This document shows positions 1-6,056 of a stretch of 9,344 nucleotides of DNA, one piece after another. Every line of letters starts with the position of its first letter. Position 1 is the first letter of the stretch. Location of the stretch: NCBI GenBank assembly GCA_020849155.1, contig JADLGU010000353.1, positions 1-9,344 of the forward strand, in the 5' to 3' direction. The position numbers and the translations under genes were made by a program. The DNA comes from Rhodocyclaceae bacterium (lineage in GTDB: Bacteria; Pseudomonadota; Gammaproteobacteria; Burkholderiales; Rhodocyclaceae). The notes beneath the pieces are model-generated. The model worked only from the letters and a program-made list of their open reading frames with translations. It had not been told where the DNA came from and ran no database searches.

Positions 1-56
1 CGGCGCGCGGCATCAACAACCAGCCGGTGGACTTCGAGTACGTGCGCTTCAACTAA
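1..56 (+). CDS. boxB: Benzoyl-CoA 2,3-epoxidase oxygenase subunit BoxB, 3' end only
   Basis: Only the last 17 complete codons and the TAA stop (54-56) are in the window; they read ARGINNQPVDFEYVRFN. From memory this matches the C-terminus of BoxB, the diiron oxygenase component that epoxidises benzoyl-CoA with O2. The identity is strongly supported by boxA starting 30 bases downstream on the same strand, the usual arrangement of the two-component enzyme. Nothing can be said about the catalytic part, which lies left of the window. Confidence 0.85.
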   Translation, partial: ARGINNQPVDFEYVRFN

Positions 57-86
57 ACTGTCAAGCCGTAACGGGAGAACGGCGCC

Positions 87-1295
87 ATGAACGACATCGT
101 CAAGCAGCACCTCATCGACCCGGGCATCTGCATTCGCTGCAACACCTGCGAGGAGACCTGCCCGGTCAAGGCCATCACCCACGATTCGCGCAACTACGTC
201 GTGAAGGCCGAGGTCTGCAACGACTGCCGCGCCTGCGTGCCGCCCTGCCCCACCGGCGCCATCGACAACTGGTTCCCGATCGCGCCGGGCCAGCCGTACA
301 CGCTGGAGGAGCAATTGTCCTGGGACGAGCTGCCCGCGCCAATGGCGGCGCCCGTCGCCGACCTCGCCGTGCCGGCGGACGTCGCGCGCCTGACCTCGGA
401 AGCCACCGCCGGCCAGGGCGGCCCGGCGCCGGCGCCGTGGTCGGCGGAGAAGCCGGCGGTGAACCTCTACAACGAGCGCGGCCCGATCACCGCCACCGTC
501 TCGGGCAACTTCCGCCTAACCGGCGACAACGCCAGCGCCGACATCCGCCACATCGTGCTCGACTTCGGCGGCGTGCACTTCCCGCTGCTCGAGGGCCAGA
601 ACATCGGCATCGTCCCGCCCGGCACCGACGCCAATGGGCGCCCGCACCACGTGCGCCTCTACTCGGTGGCCAGTCCGCGGGACGGCGAGCGGCCCGGCTA
701 CCACAACTGCGCGCTGACGGTGAAGCGCGTCACCGAGGACCACGCCGGCCAGCCGGTCAAGGGCGTCTGCTCGAACTACCTGTGCGACCTGAAGAAGGGC
801 GACAAGGTGCAGGTGATCGGCCCCTTCGGCGCCAACTTCCTCATGCCCAACCATCCGGGCAGCTCGCTGATGATGATCTGCACCGGCACCGGCTCGGCGC
901 CGATGCGCGCCATGACCGAGCGCCGGCGCCGCCGCATGGCGCTCAAGGAAGGCGGCTCGCTGATGCTGTTCTTCGGCGCCCGCGTGCAGGACGAGCTGCC
1001 CTACTTCGGCCCGCTCATGAAGCTGCCGAAGGACTTCATCGACATCAACTTCGCCTTCTCGCGCGTGCCCGGCCAGCCCAAGCGCTACGTGCAGGACCGC
1101 ATCCGCGAGCGCCACGACGATGTCTGGCGCCAGCTCAACGACGCGGACTGCTACATCTACCTGTGCGGCCTGAAGGGCATGGAGAAGGGCGTCGACGAAG
1201 CCTTCCGCGACGTCTGCCGCCAGCACGGCGGCGACTGGGATGCGCTGCTGCCGCAGCTACGCGAAAAGGGCCGCTACCACATCGAGACGTACTGA
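87..1295 (+). CDS. boxA: Benzoyl-CoA 2,3-epoxidase reductase subunit BoxA
   Basis: This is the cytoplasmic iron-sulfur flavoprotein that takes electrons from NADPH and gives them to BoxB, which converts benzoyl-CoA to 2,3-epoxybenzoyl-CoA in aerobic (hybrid) benzoate degradation. The 402-residue protein starts with a two-cluster ferredoxin domain: C15-C18-C21-C25-P and C44-C47-C50-C54-P, ligands for two [4Fe-4S] clusters. After a proline/alanine-rich linker (about 83-125) comes a ferredoxin-NADP reductase-like module. It has the FAD-binding RLYS motif at 190-193, a GVCSNYL segment for the flavin phosphate region, and a nucleotide-binding CTGTGSAP at 265-272. The C-terminus, RYHIETY, ends in an aromatic residue as in FNR proteins. 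A good ribosome binding site (GGGAGA, 73-78) lies 8 bases before the ATG. It is certainly co-transcribed with boxB. Length, domain order and all ligands look intact. Confidence 0.95.
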   Translation: MNDIVKQHLIDPGICIRCNTCEETCPVKAITHDSRNYVVKAEVCNDCRACVPPCPTGAIDNWFPIAPGQPYTLEEQLSWDELPAPMAAPVADLAVPADVARLTSEATAGQGGPAPAPWSAEKPAVNLYNERGPITATVSGNFRLTGDNASADIRHIVLDFGGVHFPLLEGQNIGIVPPGTDANGRPHHVRLYSVASPRDGERPGYHNCALTVKRVTEDHAGQPVKGVCSNYLCDLKKGDKVQVIGPFGANFLMPNHPGSSLMMICTGTGSAPMRAMTERRRRRMALKEGGSLMLFFGARVQDELPYFGPLMKLPKDFIDINFAFSRVPGQPKRYVQDRIRERHDDVWRQLNDADCYIYLCGLKGMEKGVDEAFRDVCRQHGGDWDALLPQLREKGRYHIETY

Positions 1296-1311
1296 GCCGG
1301 CTGCATTGGCT

Positions 1312-1362
1312 GCTGGGAGGGGCCTACCGGCCCCGATTATCGCGGCCATAGGCCGCTCCCAC
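1312..1362. repeat. REP-like double hairpin after boxA
   Basis: Two adjacent short hairpins are enclosed by an outer stem. GGGGCC (1319-1324) pairs with GGCCCC (1329-1334), GCGGCC (1342-1347) pairs with GGCCGC (1351-1356), and TGGGAG (1314-1319) can pair with CTCCCA (1356-1361). On the - strand the unit begins GTGGGAGCGGCC, which resembles the GTRG-headed REP palindromes spread by RAYT (TnpA-REP) transposases in gamma- and betaproteobacteria. No RAYT gene is in the window. It sits 16 bases after the boxA stop and may act as a transcript-end structure for boxA and the convergent cassette. There is no U-tract, so it is not a classical terminator. Confidence 0.6.
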
Positions 1363-1363
1363 T

Positions 1364-1373
1364 AAAGTCAGTC
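1364..1373. repeat. Left copy of 10-base direct repeat AAAGTCAGTC
   Basis: AAAGTCAGTC occurs here, immediately after the REP-like hairpin, and again in the same orientation at 3402-3411. The two copies bracket the AT-richer ATPase-DUF4276 cassette. A flanking duplication or recombination scar is possible, but the length is too short to prove it. Confidence 0.45.
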
Positions 1374-1411
1374 ACTGCAATACGGCGGCATCGCATTCCC
1401 GACAATCAAAA

Positions 1412-2050
1412 TCACGCGCCCACCATTTCCAGCAAGACATCCCGAAAGGTACAGAAGCTTTGCGAGGTGTTCCGCGACGGCTCCATATGGGCAGCGACTG
1501 CTCGGGCGGCCTCGACCTTGCGCAACCCACCGGTGAAATAACCCGTCCTCTGTAACACGCGCTCGAATGCCTCCCAGGTACCACCCGCTATATCGTCAGG
1601 GTTGCGGTAGCTCGCCTTTGATGGAACCGTAGCGGACACTTTCGGATATGCCGCGCACACTGCATGCCAGTCGCCGAAATACCAAGCCTCAAGCTCTTCA
1701 ATGGCAAGCCGGTTGGCAACCATATAGGAGGATTTACCTTTTGCTTCCGTACGTGTCAGCAGACCGGCGTCCTTGGCAACTTTCTCAAGGCGCCGTTTGA
1801 GGCTGACGCAATTATCGTCATCGCGGTCGACGACCACAATAATGCGGCAATGGTCGCGAAACCATGTGTCGCTCTTTCGCCGTCGGCCGTAGCCACGGAG
1901 GCGCTCTGGCAATCGCAGCAGCAATTCATCCTTGCACTGATGCGCGTAAACCTCGAAGGAAAGATCACCGAGAATCTTCGGCAGGAGCAGACGGAGCGCG
2001 GCTTCCATCGAGGGTTCCTCGACCAGCAACTCGACATGCTCGACCGTCAT
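1412..2050 (-). CDS. DUF4276 family protein, putative TOPRIM-like partner of the upstream ATPase
   Basis: This 212-residue protein has the features I associate with DUF4276. An N-terminal beta strand leads to a conserved acidic/Pro motif (LLVEEPSME, 8-16), the core strand IIVVVDRDDDNC (70-81) carries an Asp cluster at D75, D77, D78 and D79, and a later motif reads IEELEAWYFGD (117-127). The Glu near the N-terminus followed by a DxD after a hydrophobic strand is the pattern of a TOPRIM-like nuclease fold, so a metal-dependent nuclease or effector role is plausible but inferred. The start overlaps the ATPase stop by ATGA (2047-2050) and is preceded by a strong Shine-Dalgarno (GGGGGAAGG, 2055-2063), so the two are translationally coupled and probably made in fixed ratio. 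GC is markedly lower than in boxA (29 of 60 at 1681-1740). The enzymatic function has not been identified. Confidence 0.75.
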   Translation of the reverse strand: MTVEHVELLVEEPSMEAALRLLLPKILGDLSFEVYAHQCKDELLLRLPERLRGYGRRRKSDTWFRDHCRIIVVVDRDDDNCVSLKRRLEKVAKDAGLLTRTEAKGKSSYMVANRLAIEELEAWYFGDWHAVCAAYPKVSATVPSKASYRNPDDIAGGTWEAFERVLQRTGYFTGGLRKVEAARAVAAHMEPSRNTSQSFCTFRDVLLEMVGA

Positions 2051-3276
2051 TTGGCCTTCCCCCGCCTTGCGGGTGCACCGGAGCGCACAAGCGGGTCTCC
2101 AACGCCGAATCGCCCCTCCATCCAGAGATGCCCGAGAGAAGCGCCCGTTTCCATGAATTCCGGCACGCCTGAGATATCGGCGGCACGCACCGCCTGCGTG
2201 TAGCCCTGTTCATCGCGATAGAGGACGCGCACTTCATCCGCCGCCAACGCATTCACGAAAAATGGCGAATGCGTCGTGACCAACAACTGGGACCGCTCGG
2301 ACGCGGCGCGACACTCCTCCGCCAGTTCGGGCAGTAAGCGCGGGTGCAGAAAATTCTCCGGCTCCTCGATGCCGACGAACGGTGGCGGTGCGGGATCGTA
2401 TAAAAGCACGAGGTAAGCAAGCATCTTGAGTGTGCCATCGGAGGCAAATTTCGCCAGCACTGGATTATCGAAAGGCGCGTCCTTGATCTGCAATAGCAAG
2501 CGCCCGTCGGGCATGGCTTCGGCGAGAACCCGTTCGACCCGGGGCACTCGGGCACGCAACACACTGAAAATATGTTCGAGCCGATCCGGATGCTGTTCGG
2601 CCAGATATTGGATGACATTTGCGACGTTGTCCCCCGTGCGGGACAGCCGCTCCTGCGGCCCGGCCTCAGGCTGGCCGCGCGTCTCGTCGACTGAAAAGTA
2701 GGAGACGTACCAACTGGTGATGAAATCACGAAGAGCCGCCACACGCGGGTGTTCGGCAAACTGCCCGAGCGCATTCACGGCGATCAGGTCCGACGACTTC
2801 AAGGGAATGTCCACGCGGGAATCCTGCTCGTCCGGCAATTCCCCGCTGATGGCTTTTCCATGTCCTTCCCTGTAGTCCAGGAAACGGAACGGCTTCCCAT
2901 AACTGCCTCTTCGCCATTGCAACCACTCTTCCATCACGACCGGAGCGCCCTTGCGCTCATCCACGGCAAGGTGATAGGTAATGACCGGATAATCAGGTTC
3001 CTTGTACTTGATCTCGATCACGACCGGCCCCTCGCTGCCGCGAGTCTTCAGTTCCTTGGCGCGCCCGCGGCGATCCCAGGCCCGGCGCAGGCCGGACTCG
3101 AAGCACTCCGACAAAAAGGCGAAAACGTCAAAAACGGTTGACTTGCCGCTGCCATTGGGCCCGAGCAGCGCCGTCATCGGCGTGATGTTCTTGAATTCAA
3201 CGTGTCTGAGCGCGCGGTAATTTTCCACGCGCAGATATTCGATGCGGGCTTTATGCCCCTGGTTTTCGGTTGTCAT
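2047..3276 (-). CDS. AAA_21/OLD-like ATPase paired with DUF4276
   Basis: This is an ABC/SMC-type ATPase of the AAA_21 (COG4637-like) group, 409 residues from the chosen start. Visible motifs are the N-terminal strand LRVENYRALRHVEF, Walker A GPNGSGKST at 39-47, a signature-like ASDGTLKMLAYL around 278-289, Walker B FVGIEEPENF with tandem E304-E305, and the switch histidine in VTTHSP (H336). There is no fused nuclease domain. The protein ends shortly after the ATPase core, and the next gene (DUF4276) overlaps it by ATGA, giving a split ATPase plus effector arrangement like OLD or PARIS systems. The likely role is sensing or clamping DNA or protein and licensing the partner, but this is inference. 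I chose the ATG at 3276 because seven G's (3283-3289) sit six bases before it; an in-frame ATG at 3291 would add five residues. Base composition (30 of 60 GC at 2401-2460) suggests acquisition from elsewhere. Confidence 0.85.
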   Translation of the reverse strand: MTTENQGHKARIEYLRVENYRALRHVEFKNITPMTALLGPNGSGKSTVFDVFAFLSECFESGLRRAWDRRGRAKELKTRGSEGPVVIEIKYKEPDYPVITYHLAVDERKGAPVVMEEWLQWRRGSYGKPFRFLDYREGHGKAISGELPDEQDSRVDIPLKSSDLIAVNALGQFAEHPRVAALRDFITSWYVSYFSVDETRGQPEAGPQERLSRTGDNVANVIQYLAEQHPDRLEHIFSVLRARVPRVERVLAEAMPDGRLLLQIKDAPFDNPVLAKFASDGTLKMLAYLVLLYDPAPPPFVGIEEPENFLHPRLLPELAEECRAASERSQLLVTTHSPFFVNALAADEVRVLYRDEQGYTQAVRAADISGVPEFMETGASLGHLWMEGRFGVGDPLVRSGAPARRGKAK

Positions 3277-3416
3277 TGCACGCCCCCCCATTTATTCCAC
3301 CAGCCACAGTTTATATTGTCAGTTTCAAAGCCGCCTACATGAATCCAATCCCTCCTTCTGTGCCAACCAAGCCTACTGTCCGCTGCTAGCCAGTTTCCAA
3401 GAAAGTCAGTCTCCAC
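3273..3416 (-). CDS. Possible small tryptophan-rich ORF upstream of the ATPase
   Basis: A GTG-started reading frame of 47 codons occupies the AT-richer leader of the ATPase gene and stops with a TGA that overlaps the ATPase ATG (ATGA, 3273-3276), the same coupling seen between ATPase and DUF4276. The peptide begins VETDFLGNWLAADS and ends NCGWWNKWGGVQ. It holds six Trp residues and a basic HRRRDW stretch in the middle. No ATG start or clear ribosome binding site is seen, and a stop lies nine codons before the GTG. It could be a leader peptide, a small third component, a remnant of a longer gene, or a chance frame. I do not recognise a family. Confidence 0.3.
   Translation of the reverse strand: METDFLGNWLAADSRLGWHRRRDWIHVGGFETDNINCGWWNKWGGVQ
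3283..3289 (-). promoter_or_regulatory. G-run ribosome binding site deciding the ATPase start
   Basis: A run of seven G's on the - strand lies six bases upstream of the ATG at 3276 and directly follows the alternative ATG at 3291. As the only purine-rich Shine-Dalgarno candidate here, it favours the internal start. A homopolymer G tract is also slippage-prone, so changes in its length could tune initiation, or could shift the frame if the upstream start were used. Confidence 0.4.
3402..3411. repeat. Right copy of 10-base direct repeat AAAGTCAGTC
   Basis: This is the same sequence and orientation as 1364-1373, lying at the upstream edge of the AT-richer cassette. A wider stretch around it (3401-3426) also matches 8062-8087 inside comEC at 23 of 26 positions by eye. 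The matches could be a duplication footprint or coincidence. Confidence 0.45.
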
Positions 3417-3463
3417 AGGACGGCGACTGATTCACCCCGCCAGCACCCGCGATACGGCATCGC

Positions 3464-3820
3464 TCACTTGGTCTGATACAGCACCCTGATGTCCGGAAGG
3501 ATCGATTTGCGACGATAGGGGTTGCGCAGGATTCCGGGCGGCGCCAGGTTGACGCGCCGGTTGCCGAACAGCTTTGAAAGCGCGGTTTCCATCTCCGGCG
3601 CGCTCCACAGCGAGGGCGCCTTCTCTGGATCGAACTCCACCATCAGGTCGATGTCGCTCTCGGGCGTCAATTCATTGCGTGCCGCGGAACCGAACAGGCT
3701 CAGTTTCCGGATGCCATACTTGCGGCATAGCGTCGCCAGTTTCGCGCGCGGAATCCGCAGCGCCAGCTTTCCTGCTGCTCGACTTGGGCCCGTCGGGCTG
3801 GGTAACGGACAAGCAATCAT
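3464..3820 (-). CDS. MntA-like minimal nucleotidyltransferase
   Basis: This 118-residue protein belongs to the MNT (minimal nucleotidyltransferase) superfamily, whose members include MntA antitoxins that AMPylate HEPN RNase toxins. It has an N-terminal helix (IPRAKLATLCRKYGIRKLSLF, broken here as residues 23-43), then the diagnostic GSX10DXD active-site motif: G44-S45 and D56-I-D58, followed by LMVEF. The third catalytic carboxylate, expected in a VDLV-type strand, is replaced by Asn (V90-N91-L92), so activity may be weakened. The C-terminal PYRRKSIL..RVLY segment fits the family. The ATG overlaps the stop of the upstream oxidoreductase (ATGA, 3817-3820), with AGGTGAAGG as a probable ribosome binding site. 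The first 22 residues are longer than usual for the family. No HEPN partner is present on either side, so it is an orphan or a decayed half of a toxin-antitoxin pair. Confidence 0.85.
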   Translation of the reverse strand: MIACPLPSPTGPSRAAGKLALRIPRAKLATLCRKYGIRKLSLFGSAARNELTPESDIDLMVEFDPEKAPSLWSAPEMETALSKLFGNRRVNLAPPGILRNPYRRKSILPDIRVLYQTK

Positions 3821-4851
3821 CTTGCGGCCTTCACCTCGACCACCACCTTCCCCGTGGCATGGCCGGCCTCGCTGTAGGCCAGGGCGTCACGCACCTGTTC
3901 GAGCGGGAACACCTTGTCGATGATCGTCTTGACGCTGCCCTCCGAGAGCAGGCGGCCGATTCTCTCGAGCTGCGCGCCGCTCGGGCGCATGAACAGGTAC
4001 TCGTAGCGCACGCCGTGCCGCTTCGCCAGGCGCAGAGTCTTGCGGCTGAGGAAGTCGAGCAGCACGCCGAGGAGCGGATTCAGACCCCACTGCCGCACCA
4101 GCCGGCCGTCCGGCTTGCCGGCGATGCTGACCAGCACGCCGCCGCGCTTCAGCACGGCGAAGGAACGGTGCTGGATGTCGCCCGCCTGCGTGTCGAAGAC
4201 CAGGTCCTGGTCGCTGACGACGTCCTCGAAGCGCTGCGTCTTGTAGTCGATGACGATGTCGGCACCGAGGCTGCGGGCCAGATCGGCGTTGCGCGCGCCG
4301 ACGGTGGTGGCGACCGTCGCGCCGGCGTGGCGGGCGAGCTGGATGGCGAAGCTGCCCACGCCGCCCGAGCCGCCATGAATCAGCACTTTCTGCCCGGCTT
4401 TCAGTCCGCCGATCTCGAACAGCGCCTGCCAGGCGGTGAGGCCCGCCAGCGGCACGGCGGCGGCCTCGACGTGGGAGAGATTCGCCGGCTTGGCGGCGGC
4501 ATCCGCCTCGGCCACCACGGCGAACTCGGCGAAGGCGCCGATGCGCTGCTTGTCCAGGCGCGCGAACACCGCGTCGCCGGGCCGGAAGCGCGTCACGCCG
4601 GCGCCGACCGCCTGCACCACGCCGGACAGGTCGTTGCCGAGGATGAGCGGGAAGCGGAAGGGGACGATCATCTTCAGCAGGCCGTCGCGGATCTTGAAGT
4701 CCACCGGGTTCACGCTGGCGGCATGCACTGCCACCAGCAGCTCGCCCGGCCCCGCCTGCGGCGCCGGCAGCTCGCCCAGCTCGATGACCGAAGGAAATCC
4801 CCGTGGGACGACCTGGTTGCCGCCGTAGCGGCGGATGAAGGCGGCTTTCAT
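3817..4851 (-). CDS. Zinc-independent MDR-family NADP-dependent quinone/enone oxidoreductase
   Basis: This 344-residue protein belongs to the medium-chain dehydrogenase/reductase superfamily, in the NAD(P)H:quinone oxidoreductase/RTN4IP1-like branch. The N-terminal GroES-like domain contains SVNPVDFKIRDG (46-57) and the substrate-domain motif LGNDLSGVV (71-79). The Rossmann domain has the nucleotide-binding loop HGGSGGVGS (159-167) preceded by LTAWQALF. The Cys/His set of zinc-dependent alcohol dehydrogenases is absent, so it is expected to reduce quinones, enones or 2-alkenals with NADPH in the cytoplasm. The real substrate is unknown. It heads a coupled pair with the MNT gene. No Shine-Dalgarno precedes its ATG. 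Instead an upstream reading frame, the antitoxin remnant, ends across it by ATGA (4848-4851). Composition matches the high-GC chromosome, so this gene is probably native. Confidence 0.9.
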   Translation of the reverse strand: MKAAFIRRYGGNQVVPRGFPSVIELGELPAPQAGPGELLVAVHAASVNPVDFKIRDGLLKMIVPFRFPLILGNDLSGVVQAVGAGVTRFRPGDAVFARLDKQRIGAFAEFAVVAEADAAAKPANLSHVEAAAVPLAGLTAWQALFEIGGLKAGQKVLIHGGSGGVGSFAIQLARHAGATVATTVGARNADLARSLGADIVIDYKTQRFEDVVSDQDLVFDTQAGDIQHRSFAVLKRGGVLVSIAGKPDGRLVRQWGLNPLLGVLLDFLSRKTLRLAKRHGVRYEYLFMRPSGAQLERIGRLLSEGSVKTIIDKVFPLEQVRDALAYSEAGHATGKVVVEVKAAR

Positions 4852-5018
4852 TTGCGGAAGTTGGAGCGAAGCGGCGCCTCAAGGCGGCACGGTGACCGCT
4901 CGGCTCCAAGTGTCTTGCCGGCCATGACTTCACCACCATGTCGCGCCGGGTCGAATCGGGCCAACCGCTCTTCCAGACTCGGTATGGCATAGATATGACT
5001 TGCGATCTCCCGAACCGC
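4848..5018 (-). pseudogene. C-terminal remnant resembling a MazE/AbrB-type antitoxin
   Basis: The frame reads REIASHIYAIPSLEERL, then ARFDPARHGGEVMAG and KTLGAE. The run SLEERLARFDPARHGGEVMAG is typical, from memory, of the C-terminal toxin-binding tail of MazE/AbrB-type antitoxins (T/S-LEELLAxxDPxxHGGE). The DNA-binding N-terminal half is missing: the preceding sequence is a dispersed palindromic repeat (5021-5143), through which the same frame stays open by chance to an ATG at 5159. No in-frame ATG or GTG lies at the natural position, and no MazF/PemK-like toxin is adjacent. The frame ends at the oxidoreductase start by ATGA. The alternative is a chance frame upstream of the oxidoreductase, but the motif density argues against that. 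Confidence 0.45.
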
Positions 5019-5020
5019 TC

Positions 5021-5143
5021 CGTCATTCCCGCGCCCTGAAGGGCCGGCGAAGCCGCCCTGAGGAAGTACTCCTGGGGTGCGCACGCGGGAATCCAGTTTC
5101 TTCGTTTCAACGCCGCTGGGTCCCCGCTTTCGCGGGGACGACG
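5021..5143. repeat. Dispersed palindromic intergenic repeat (CGTCATTCCCGCG type)
   Basis: The stretch opens with CGTCATTCCCGCG (5021-5033), returns to its partial complement CGCGGGAAT (5084-5092) followed by CCAG, and ends with a perfect 8-base stem, GTCCCCGC (5120-5127) and GCGGGGAC (5132-5139), with a TTTC loop. Such 'CGTCATTCCCGCG...GCGGGAATCCAG' units are abundant dispersed repeats in many proteobacterial genomes, and their translations (SPRKRGPS) often appear in spurious ORFs. An interrupting 50-base GC-rich segment lies between the first two arms. It separates the antitoxin remnant from the hydrolase gene end and may fold in both transcripts. Confidence 0.55.
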
Positions 5144-5195
5144 GTCTATTCTCGGACATTTACACGATCTCCATGGAAGGAGACACCCAGTTCAC

Positions 5196-6056
5196 TTACT
5201 TCGCCAGCAGGAATTCGCGCACCACCGCCACCTGCGCCTTGTCCATGAACATCGGCGCATGGCCGACGCCGGGGATCTCGGCGATGGTGGCCTTGGGGCC
5301 GCGCCGGCCCATCTCCAGGCAGGTCTCGTGCGTGAGCAGGTCGGACTCGGCGCCGCGCAGCACCAGGGTCGGGCAGCGGATGGCGTCGTAGAGCGGCCAC
5401 AGCTCGACGTCCTTGCCGGTGTCCAGCGCCTGACGGAAGGGCACGGCGATGCCCGGGTCGTAGACGAACTCGTAGCCGCCGTCGGCCTTGCGGCGCGTGA
5501 CGTGCTCGGTGAGGTGCTTCCACTGCGCATCGGTGAGCTTGCCGAAAGTGGCGCTCACCAGGCGCACGTACTGCTCGGCTTCGGCAAAGCTGGCGAACTG
5601 CGGCATCAGGCCGACGTACTCGCCGATGCGCTTCACCGCCGCGGCGGAAATCACCGGGCCGACGTCGTTCAGCACCAGCCGCGCGATCGGCGTCTCGGCC
5701 TGGGCGGCGAGCGCCATGCCGATCATGCCGCCCATCGAAGTGCCGACCCAGTGCACCTCGTCCACGTTCAAGCGGGCGATCAGCGTCACCATGTCGGCGG
5801 CGTACTGCTGCACCACGTAATGCTCCTTGAGGCGCAGCCAGTTGCTGCGGCCGCGGCCGACCACGTCCTGGCAGACGACGCGGTAGTGGCCGGCCAGCGA
5901 CTGCGCCAGGACGTCGAAGTCGCGCGCGTTGCGCGTCAGGCCGTGCACGCAGACCAGCACGCGCGGGTTGGCGGGATCGCCCCACTCGACGTAGGCCATG
6001 CGGTGCAGGCCGCCGGGGCTGAGGCACTGGACGGTGTGTTGGCGCATTTCGCTCAT
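5196..6056 (-). CDS. Alpha/beta-fold hydrolase
   Basis: This 286-residue soluble hydrolase has a complete catalytic set. The oxyanion HG motif is at 38-39 (VCVHGLTRN), followed by the DVVGRGRS loop at 64-71, the nucleophile elbow GTSMGG with S107, a probable acid D238 in LRGAESDLL, and H265 in GVGHAPMF. The helical cap lies at about 135-215. The family includes esterases, meta-cleavage-product hydrolases and lactonases; the sequence alone does not give the substrate. The start is firm: AAAGGAG (6063-6069 on the - strand) lies six bases before the ATG. A TGATAAACT box (6077-6085) could be a -10 element, but no matching -35 was found. It stands alone, with repeats on both sides. Proximity to box genes hints at aromatic or CoA-ester metabolism, but this is weak. 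Confidence 0.88.
   Translation of the reverse strand: MSEMRQHTVQCLSPGGLHRMAYVEWGDPANPRVLVCVHGLTRNARDFDVLAQSLAGHYRVVCQDVVGRGRSNWLRLKEHYVVQQYAADMVTLIARLNVDEVHWVGTSMGGMIGMALAAQAETPIARLVLNDVGPVISAAAVKRIGEYVGLMPQFASFAEAEQYVRLVSATFGKLTDAQWKHLTEHVTRRKADGGYEFVYDPGIAVPFRQALDTGKDVELWPLYDAIRCPTLVLRGAESDLLTHETCLEMGRRGPKATIAEIPGVGHAPMFMDKAQVAVVREFLLAK

Noticed and set aside
516..1226. Long - strand frame (236 aa) opposite boxA
   Set aside because: Its Ala/Val/His-rich composition is typical of the antisense of a GC-rich gene, and it has no motif.
437..1351. Long + strand frame (304 aa) overlapping boxA
   Set aside because: It is an Arg/Ala/Pro-rich shadow of boxA in another frame; boxA has clear domains and ligands.
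1319..1356. Rho-independent terminator after boxA
   Set aside because: The hairpins are strong but no U-tract follows on either strand; a REP-like element fits better.
1664..2203. + strand frame opposite the DUF4276 and ATPase junction
   Set aside because: It is antisense to coupled genes with conserved motifs, and no ribosome binding site or family feature is seen.
3301..3330. Sigma-70-like promoter (TTGAAA and TATAAA) for the cassette on the - strand
   Set aside because: The two boxes are only about seven bases apart, and no pairing with 16-18 base spacing gives a good match.
3574..4992. 472-aa + strand frame across the MNT and MDR genes
   Set aside because: It runs antisense to two genes with intact motifs and spans their junction; it is a high-GC artefact.
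3887..5110. 407-aa - strand frame overlapping the MDR oxidoreductase
   Set aside because: It is out of frame with the oxidoreductase, Arg/Gly-rich and without motifs.
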